From: a virus
Direction: 5' to 3' (one strand)
Virus record (IMG/VR): IMGVR_UViG_3300033144_002593
Location: 1 to 28,264 of that record
DNA: 28,264 bases
The translations under genes and the position numbers were made by a program. This document shows, piece by piece, positions 16,803 to 26,900 of the stretch (position 1 is its first letter; the number at the start of each line of letters is the position of its first letter). The notes beneath the pieces were generated by a model, which was not told the DNA's origin, did no database searches, and saw only the letters and a list, made by a program, of their open reading frames with translations.

Positions 16803-17903
16803 ATGGAAAATAAAAATATAACTAGAAACCTTATTATAAAACAAATAATAGAAAGTGACGCTATAGCTTATAATAAAGAATATGTTGCGTCTCCTACAGA
16901 TTCTAACTTTGGATTATTTAACAAAGCGTATCAACATACAGGTAAGTTATATGCTAAATTAAGTTTAGCAGTTCAAAATAATAAATGCTTAGATGAGCAT
17001 TGTACTTATGAAATAAATCAATTAAGAATATTAGATAATGCACCACAGGTATCTTTAGAGTTTATGGAGATTTTAAATTCTGAATTAATGGTAACAGAAG
17101 AAGATAATTATGATGTAAACAATGATTACTCTTTTTTAGTTGCACAATGTGTTATAACTAATAAACCTGGTTTTTCTAAAAATGATGGCTATGATGTTAA
17201 TTTATATTTGCTTGAAGACGGTAGTCAAAAAATAGTATTTAGTGGTCCTGGTTTTGAAAAAGATTTTGAAGTAAATAGTTCTACACTCAAAGCCTTAATT
17301 GATTCAGATACTTCATTAGTTGTGTCAACACCAGATATAAACAAAGACATGTTAAGACTATTAACTGAAGTTGGTTTGTTTGATCCTGAGTTTATAGGTG
17401 AAAATGAAGAATTAAAAAATAATGCTAAAATATTAGATGAATTTATATTAAAAACACCTGAAGGTGAATTTGATTATGAAGTTGTAGAAATAGGTAATGG
17501 TAAAGCAAGAAACTTTTTAAAGTTTGACATGCAAAGAATAGAACAAAAAATAGATCCTTTTATAAATGCTGAAGTAGCTGGATTATTAGGGTCTGAACAA
17601 GACGCGGTAGCTGCTTGGAACGTTTATATAGGTAGAGAATCAAGTGTTGATGAAGATGACCAAATGGTTCAAGATGCAAACGCTGGTAGTTTATCATGGT
17701 CTTATGAAAAAGATTTACCTTTAAAACAAGATAAAAAAGTACAATTTGAATCTCATTATAAAAGTTATTTTATAAATAATTATTTAAAAGAATTTTTAAC
17801 AAATCAAGTACCTACAGTAAAAGAAGATGCTGCTGTATTTGATTTAGAAGAAGCTAGAAAAGCAAAAGCACAAAAGTTTTTAAAGGATAACGACTTAAAC
17901 TAA
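16803..17903 (+). CDS. Conserved virion-associated protein of unknown function
   Basis: I do not recognise a named family for this 366-residue acidic protein. Residues 1-60 are helical; 105-180 are mixed, with likely beta strands (YDVNLYLLEDGSQKIVFSGPG); a central block KARNFLKFDMQRIEQKIDPFINAEVAGLLG (about 238-267) looks like a conserved helical core; and the C terminus carries SHYKSYFINNYLKEFLTNQVP followed by a charged helix. It has no signal peptide, membrane segment or clear catalytic motif. It begins 5 bases after the ejection-type gene and ends 5 bases before the giant gene, so it probably belongs to the same set of proteins packed inside the head, perhaps as a partner or chaperone of the giant protein. 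Confidence 0.6.
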   Translation: MENKNITRNLIIKQIIESDAIAYNKEYVASPTDSNFGLFNKAYQHTGKLYAKLSLAVQNNKCLDEHCTYEINQLRILDNAPQVSLEFMEILNSELMVTEEDNYDVNNDYSFLVAQCVITNKPGFSKNDGYDVNLYLLEDGSQKIVFSGPGFEKDFEVNSSTLKALIDSDTSLVVSTPDINKDMLRLLTEVGLFDPEFIGENEELKNNAKILDEFILKTPEGEFDYEVVEIGNGKARNFLKFDMQRIEQKIDPFINAEVAGLLGSEQDAVAAWNVYIGRESSVDEDDQMVQDANAGSLSWSYEKDLPLKQDKKVQFESHYKSYFINNYLKEFLTNQVPTVKEDAAVFDLEEARKAKAQKFLKDNDLN

Positions 17904-17908
17904 ATTTA

Positions 17909-20900
17909 ATGAACGAGTTAGAAAAATACGTAGCTTCACTTCAAGATCAAAACTTAAGTAAAGACGAAATTAAAGCTAAAGTTAAAGCTTGGAAAGCCGC
18001 TAATCAACCTCTAAATCAAGAAGAAACTGATGTTGAAAAAGTAGAATTACAAGAGGATAACATACCAACTAAATCTTACTTTAAAGACGATGGAAGCGGT
18101 GAATTTAATCCTGACGCTTTTGAAGATGAAACGTCAAGAAATATAGCAGTACAAGTAAATAAAGACGCAAAAAAAGCCAAAGACTCTGCAGGTGTGATTC
18201 TGGATGTAGAGTCCAAGAAACCAAAGTCGGGATCACAATCGGAAGATTTTATATCGGATTCATACTTTACTCGTAGAGGTGATGATATTATATTTGATTT
18301 AGAAGCTTTTGCAACTAAAGATACAAGAAACATAGCTAGACGTGTAAATTTACCTGAAGTTAATAAAACTTATAGTATAGGTGCTGGTGAATATAAAATG
18401 GATTATGATGTTAATGGTATACCGGTTTTTTATTCTAGACCTATAGGTTCAAATAATTGGTCTAGTGCTAATGACGATCCATTAAGAACAGCTGTTATTG
18501 CTCAAAAATTAGGTATAGGTGATCCTAATTTCAATGTTGATGATTATGATATAGAACCACCAATGGCTCCATCTGTTGAAGATGAAGAAGAAAACTTATA
18601 CGACCCTGAAGTTGGTTCTGTAGTCACGCCTGATGGACAAAATGTAAATCAGTTAGATGACGTGTCTTTAACTGTAGGTGGTATAACGTTAATTGCTCCT
18701 AGTTCTGATCATTATAAAATTGATGGCGTGCTTTATAATACTGATGCATTAAGAGAAAGCATAAGAACAAATCAACCTGGATTTGAAGAAGTTACTGGTT
18801 TAGATGACTATCTTACTAAGCTTAGAAAAAACGGTCACACTGTAGAGGCTATGTCTACAAATGGTTATGAAGGTTCTCTTGAAGAAAAATTTGATAACTA
18901 TGTTAACGATACTAACATAACAACAGATCAAGAACTAGAAATAGAAGCCGAAGTAAACGCGATAGATTTTACACCCATAAAACAAGAATTTACTACTGGC
19001 GGAGGAGGTTCTAGTTTAACTGGTTATACTCCAACGCAAACAATAACTCAAGAAATTCAACCATACGAAGAGGAGTTAACTAGAGCGAGAGAAATAATTA
19101 AACAAGAAAAGCAAGAAACTTTTGATGAAACACCTATAACACAAGAAGAGGTTGAAGCAGTTGCTAGAACTTTAATAAAGCAAGATAAAATACTAAGTAA
19201 ACATAATCAATTAAAAAAAGATTATTTAGAAGACTTACCAAACAAAGAAAGAGAAGAGTTATTTGAATTTGTTTTAAATAGATTTAGAGACAATGAAAGA
19301 CTTTTTGATGGTGGTGAGCTGCCTGATTTTTTTACAGATCCAGATACAGGTGTTACATATGATAAAAAAGAATTAGAAGAAAGATTTGATTTTGAGTCTA
19401 GATTTGAAAAAGTTTTAAACGGAACTACAGCAAGTAACATTAGAGTTGTAACGCAAGCTATTGATAAAAATAAAATAGAACTAGAAAATTTATATAATCA
19501 AATAAAAGAAGGTCAAGCTAATGGATTTGATGTTACTGCTTTGGCTGAAAAATATAATGATGTTATAACTTTAATGAATAAAAGAATTAAAGGTGTTAAT
19601 ACATATAAAAAAGAATTAAATTATCAATACCAAGATGTAGCTTTAGATTATCAAAATTATATTGCTAGACATGAAGAGTACAAAGGAGATGCTTATGAAT
19701 TAGAGTGGCTTAAAAGAAACTATAGTCAAATGTTAAAATACTTTCCTAGCCCTGGTGATCCAGGTGATTTAGTTATTAATACTAGTCAATATGTTTTAGG
19801 TGGTATACAGCAACTATTAGGTTTAATAAATATGGCTGGTGGACCAGCGCGGTCACCAGAAATTACAGGTTTACAGTTTCGTCTTGGTAAAATGCAAAGT
19901 GATTTTATAGATTATAGAAACAGAAGAAAAGAAAGATTTGTAAAAGCTCCTACGTTTGGTGAAAGTTTTTCAAGTGTGGCAAGCGCGGCAGAATATCTTG
20001 TGGATCAAGGTTTTGAAATGGCACCTTTTTATGGTATAATGATTGGTGGTAGTTTAGTTGGTGGCCCAGTGGTCGGTATGGTTGCGGCTTCTGGTACTTC
20101 AGGTGGTATGTATACTGGTGAAAGATTTAATGAAATGTTCCATGGCGGAAGAGGTATTGATATAATGGATTTAAATGCAGCAGCCGTTGGTTTTAGTACA
20201 TTAGAATATTTTGGAGGTGTTTTACCTACTTGGAAAATATTTAAATCTTTAAAAACAAGATGGAATGGTACAGTAGGTAATGAAGTTTTAGAAAGTGGAT
20301 TTAAAAACTGGGGTAGAAGACAAATGTCTTATTTACCAGAACACTTAAAGCTAGTTGGTTTAGATGTTTTTGGAGAAACTGCTATAACGCAAGTTGGTCA
20401 AAATATAATAGATGGTAGACCTTACTGGACAGGTGTAGGCGAAGCAGGTTATTTGTCTTTAATTTTTGCTAACACAGTCTCTGCAACTCCTGTAGTTATG
20501 GGTGGTGTATACAATGCTTTAGCCACTCCTAAAATGACAACAGATTTTAGAAACAATGTAGACAAAATACGCATAATAGAAAGTTCTTTATATGATTTAA
20601 GGTTTAAAAAACCTACATTTAAATCTAGTTTAAGCGCTGCAGAAATTTTATCAAAGAAAAATGAAATTATACAACTGCAAGATTCTAATGCTAACATATT
20701 AATAGAACAAAATAAAAAGCTAAAAAATATAGATGTAGACGGTTTTAAAATATATACAGACGCTATGACTCGTTTAGCTGAGTTAAAAACAAAAGCTGAA
20801 AAAATAAACAACGATTCATCATTAACTAGATCTGAAAAAGAAGTTTTATTAGATCCTTTAAGAGCAGAATTTGAAATAATAGTAAGTGCTAGAAATCAAT

Positions 20901-23900
20901 ATGTAGAAGCATTTACAAAAACATTTCCTTTATTACCTAAGTCAGAACAAGAAAGATTAAAAATCGAAGGTATAAGAAAATTAAAAATAAAAGGAGTTGA
21001 TAATCCTACTGAAAAACAAATATTTGACGCTGCAGAACAAGCTCATACAACAGAAAAATTTAACAATAATAAAGAAAAATCTTTAGCTTTACTTGAATCA
21101 TTAGTAGGTAAAGGTATAGATATTAATTATGAAATAGGTGAGTCTAATAAGATAACTATACAAAAGTACAAAAACATGTTATTGGCTAGATTAAAAGATC
21201 CTAATAACAATTTAGACCAAGAAACGTATGACGCTGAACTTCAAAACTTTACTATTGGTATAGAACAAGGCACTATAAACGGTAGTACTTTTGTTTCTAC
21301 AATAACAGATTCAAAAGGTAACGAAAAATTAGTTTATGATGTAATTGTTTCTCAACAAAATTCTGTAGCAAATGCTAAAAGTGAAACAGCTTTTCATGAG
21401 TTAAACCATGTTATAGCATCAGAAGCTATTGGAACAGATCCAGCTGCTTTTCAACCTGTAGCAAATAGTATATTAGCTTACTTAGCTGACAATGATATTA
21501 ACGCATATAATAGAGTAGTGGGTAGAACGCTAAAACAAACACCTGATGAAATTATAATGGTGTTTTTAGAAGAATTAGCTGAAGGACGTGTTAATATTGA
21601 AAAAGCTACAGAGTCTAATTTTTGGAGCGTACTAGGTTTTGGTATGAATAATTCTATAAAAAATGCTGCTAATAATGATAGTTTTAATTTAGATTTATCT
21701 GGTGAAAATGGACCATTAAGATTTTTTCAAACATTAGCAGAAGCTTATAAAGACAAAGCATTAACAGTTAGTGCTTTAGAAAGTGTACTTGAAAGTGACG
21801 CGTGGTTAGACAGCAAAGGTGAAGAAGTAACTATGGACCTAGATGAAGTAGTTATTACAGCGCCATCTTCTAAAAAATCACAATCAATATCATCAAGAGG
21901 TATACAGTTTATAGAAGGAGCAAAAGAAGGTATTTATAGTAATGAAGATTTAGTTACAATAGTTAGAGGTAAAAATGATACTGATAGATATGCGGCTGCA
22001 GAAGCTATAGTTGAAAGAAACTTTGGTTTAATATCTGGTATTATTGGGTTTGAAAGAAGAGGAACACAAGGTGTTAGTGTTGAAGGTGTTAAACAAGCTT
22101 TAATCGAAATAATATTAGGTGGTGATATAGCTAAATGGAGTGGTAAAACAACTCCGTTATTTGAGGAGGGTGAAGGTTTTAATCCTGAAACAGCTCAAGT
22201 AACTACTTTTTTAGGAAGACTTAGAAACAGAGGAGAAATATTTGAAAGAGCTAGAGACTTAGGTGATACAGTTGTTGATCAAACAACAACACAAGATGAA
22301 GGCACTACAGAAATACCTGAAGTAACAACAACACAAGAAACAGTTGTAGAAACAGATCCATTTAAAGTTTTACCTAACGTAGACGTACAGTCTGTTGTAG
22401 ATGCTGTAAGTCAAGAAATAGAACTAGGTAATTTAGACATAGACAATGTAACGTTAAAAGATTTAAAACCTTTTTCTGAAGCAGCTGCACAACAAATAGC
22501 TGATGAGTTAGGAATACCAGTATCTCGTATATTAAATCCAAAAGACAATTTACGTAAAGGTGAAGTAACACCTATACAAATGTTTATAAAAAAGAATGGA
22601 CCAGCTTTATTAGCATTGTTAAAACAAGTTAAAGGTAATGCTGATTTAGTAACAGTTACAGATAGTAAAGGTAGAACTAAAAAAATAGGTGGTGAAGGAA
22701 GAAGAATAGCTCAAAAAATATTAGACGCATTTTTTATAAAAGGAGATAAAGTAAATAATCAAATACAATACAAATTAGATTTATCTAAACTAGATTTACC
22801 TTATTTTTATTCTGTGTTTGGTATGGACGCTTCAGGTAATATAAAAGACGCTAGATCAGAATTTGCTCAAGCTGCAAAAGGATTATTAGAATTATTAGCA
22901 AGATTGCAAACACTTAGTGCTATTGAAGCTTCTATAGATATACAAGTAGAACAAGGAACTATAACAGAATCAGAAGGTAAACGTAAAAAAGTTTCAGTAA
23001 AACGTAGTGAAACACCAGTTACATTTGATCACAAAAAAGGTAAGTTTATTATTGATAAAAGATTTACTGATAAAAAAGATGGTACAAGAGTAAACAGCAA
23101 AGGTCAAACAGTAAAAGTTAGAACTTTTGATTTAGCTACAGCTGATGGTGTTGACTTAGTTTCTACATTAAACGACTTTATAAAACTAAACCCAAGTTTA
23201 GGTTATTTGTTTAGAACTGGCATGACTGGTGGTTTTAACTTAACATTTAATAAAACTGGAGACTTTGATAAAGCAATACCAGGTGTTGTTAAAGGCAAAG
23301 GAGCAATTGGTAGAAGTAAATACACTCTTGTTGGTGGTTTACAAAGCTCAACAGCAATAACAAAAATAATAGACGATTTTAGCAAACAGGGTGATAAGCT
23401 AAAACTTTTAAAAAAGTTATTTTTAAAAATAGAAGATTATTTAAAAGATAATCCTGATAAAGCATGGGTATTTCAGCAGTTTTTAATTGATGGTACTAAA
23501 GACCAAAACCATCCGTTAAGATTTTTAGCTCCAACAACATTTTATGCTATTGACCCTATTACAGGCAAAACGAATATAAAAAACAAAGTAACTGAAGAGC
23601 ATATGCAACCAGCTGTAGAAGTTGGTAAAACATTGTTAGACGCGGCAATCAAAGGTCAAGTTGAATCTGTATTTGATGATGTAATTTCAAAATCATATGC
23701 ACAAGGAGGTTTATTAGAAGTTGATGACTTGGTTTTAAAATCTTTTGGTTTAAACGAAAGCATGCCTAAGTCTTTTTATGAAAAAGTTATACCTTTGTTA
23801 AAAGAAGGTAAACTAGATTTTCTAAAAGATGGTTTAGCATCTTGGATTAGATATAGTGAAAATAATGTTGCAAATCCTTTTTCTTACAAACTTATGAGTC

Positions 23901-26900
23901 CTAATATTACAATAGGTGAATTTTTTGTAGGCAAACTAGATTTAAAAGGATTAAATATACCTAAAGCTGATTTTAATGTAGCTTTAGAAATGGCAGGATT
24001 AAAAGCTAATGGTTTAATAACTCAGGTTTTAACTGGTGAAATAACACTTAAACAAGCTAAAGCAGAGTTTAAAGTATATAGATCAAAAATACTACCTTTA
24101 AAAGTTAAAGCTTTTAATAATATAAACACTACGTTTGGTAAAAAGACTATGCTTAGTGAAACTGTTACTGATCAAATAAAAGTATTATCAGACTATGCTA
24201 AAGCTATTGAAGTAGCAAGAGATCCTAATGCACCTAAAAAAGGTATATCTGTTTTAGATTTTGATGACACAGTAGCTATTACAAATAGTAAAGTAATAGT
24301 AACAATGCCTGATGGAACTGTAAAAAGTATAGATGCAACTGAGTTTGCATTAAACCATGAAGGTTTAGAATCTATGGGTGCAACGTTTGATTTTAGTGAT
24401 TTTAACAAAGTAGTTGGTGGTAAGCGTGGACCATTGTTTAATAAACTTAAAAAAGCTGTAGATAAATTTGGTAATACAAATGTGTTTATATTAACAGCAA
24501 GAGCTCCAGAAGCTGCGCCTGCTATATTTGAATGGCTAAAATCAGAGAATATAATACTAAAGCAAGAAAACATAGTTGGTTTAGCAAATGGTTCGCCTCA
24601 AGCTAAAGCTAATTGGATGGTTAGTAAAGCCGCAGAAGGTTATAATGATTTTTATTTTGCTGACGACGCTATATTAAATGTTAATGCTGTTCAAGCTGTT
24701 TATGATGTTTTAGATGTAAAAGGTAGAGCTCATATTGCTTTAAGAAGTAAGCAAAACAATTTTGACACTATAATGAACGACATTATAGAAAAGAAAACAG
24801 GTATTGCATCTTACAAAAATTATTCTGCTGCTAAAGCAAAAACAATTGGTGCTGGTAAAGGTAGATTTGATTTTTACATACCACCATCAGCAGAAGATTT
24901 TACAGGTCTTTTATATAAACTTTTAGCTAAAGGTAAAGTTGGAGATGCTCAAATGGCGTTTTTTAAAGATAATTTACTTGATCCATATAATAGAGCTGAA
25001 ATAGAAATTGAATCAGCTAAAATAGCCGCTGCAAATGATTTTAACGCGTTAAAAGCTGCTTTTCCAGATATGCCTAACAGTTTAAAAAAAGAAACAGGTA
25101 TAGGTAAATTTACTTTTGAACACGCGATTAGAGCTTATATATGGGGTAAACAAGGTGTAAGCATACCTGGATTATCAAAAAGAGATTTAAAAAGATTAAG
25201 TGATTTTGTTACTGCTAATTCTGATTTAAAAGTATTTGCTGATGAACTTGTTACAATATTAAAAGGTGAAGATTACCCTGCTCCAGGCCAAAATTGGGTT
25301 GCAGGAACTATAACAACTGACGTTATAGGTAATATAAATAAAGTTGGTCGAGCTAAATACTTAAAAGAGTGGCAAGAAAATGTAGACATTATATTTTCTG
25401 AAAAGAATTTAAATAAGCTTGAAGCTGCTTTTGGTAGTGATTATGTTAAAGCTTTAAAAAATAGTTTAAGTGCTATGAAAAGAGGTAGTAATAGAAGTAG
25501 TAATACAGATTCTATTACTGAAGCATGGTATGATTGGATTAATAACTCTGTAGGTGTTGTGATGTTTTTAAATACTAGATCAGCATTTTTACAAATGATT
25601 TCTAATATTAACTTTATAAACTGGAAAGATAATAATCCTTATCAAGCTGCAAAAGCTTTAGCTAATCAACCTCAATACTGGCAAGATGTTATGTTTTTAT
25701 TAAACTCTTCATACTTACAATCAAGAAGAGATGGTTTAAAAATTAACATTAGTGAGTCTGAAATAGCAGATTTAGCTACATCTAAAGATGGAAATAAAAT
25801 ACAAAAGTTTATTGCGTTAGCTTTAAATAAAGGTTTTGTATTTACTAGATATGCTGATAGTTTTGCAATAGCAACAGGTGGTGCGACTTTTTATAGAAAC
25901 AGAGTTAATTCATATCTTAAAGAAGGTATGAGCCAAGAAACTGCTGAAAAACAAGCTTTTGAAGATTTTAGAGAAGTATCTGAAACAAGTCAGCAGTCTA
26001 GTAATCCTATGAAAATAAGTGATCAACAAAGATCTGCCGCTGGTCGTTTAATACTTTCATTTGGTAATACACAAATGCAGTATGCTAGAATACAGAAAAG
26101 AGCTATACAAGATTTAATAGCAGGTAGAGGTGATTGGAGAGAACATGTGTCTAAAATAGTTTATTACGGTGGTATACAAAACTTAATGTTTAATGCATTA
26201 CAACAAGGTATACAGTTCTTATTATTTGATGGTGATGAAGCTGATGAAAAAGATCAAACTAAAAGATCACAAAGAATTGAAAGAACACTTAATGGTATGT
26301 TTGATTCGCAGGTAAGAGGTATAGGTATACAAGGAGCTTTAGTAGTTACACTTAAAAATGTGTTAATGGAAATAGCAGAACAAGCTGGTAAGAAAACACC
26401 TGAATACGCTGAAGCTGTAGATGCTTTATTTTCTATATCTCCACCAGTACAAGCTAAATTAAGAAAATTAAATAGCGCTGCAAATACTTTTTCTTGGAAC
26501 ATGCAAGAAATGAAAGAACAAGGTATAGATATAGATAACCCTGCTTATCTAGCTGTAGCGCAAACTATATCAGCTTTAACAAATTTACCTACTGACGAAG
26601 CTGTTTTAAAAATAAATGCTATGAGAAATATACTAAGCGATCAAACTGAAGCTTGGCAGAAAGTAGCGTTGTTATTAGGTTGGGGTACTTGGGATGTTGG
26701 TTTACCTTATTACGGTGTAGAAGATAAAGTTATTATTACACCTGAAATGGAAGCTGAAATAAAAGTAGAAAACATGATGAAAGAAACTACTAAACCTCAA
26801 CAAGTTGAAACATTATTAAAACTTGGTTTAACTAAGAAAGAAATTAAAGCTTTAAAATACGAAAAAGATAGAGTAAATAAAATTATTGAACTACAAAATA

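Noticed and set aside
20449-20811. Minus-strand open frame of 120 codons
   Set aside because: It is a Phe/Ser-rich reverse reading of AT-rich coding sequence of the giant gene, with no start signal or motif.
24251-24271. VLDFDDT as the metal site of a crAss-type virion RNA polymerase
   Set aside because: The motif lacks the third Asp of DxDxD, and the following Thr, Lys and Asp-Asp motifs match the HAD order instead.
24193-24573. Minus-strand open frame of 126 codons over the HAD region
   Set aside because: Its product is a Ser/Leu/Val-rich shadow of the giant gene; the plus strand carries clear HAD motifs here, and there is no other support for minus-strand genes in the window.
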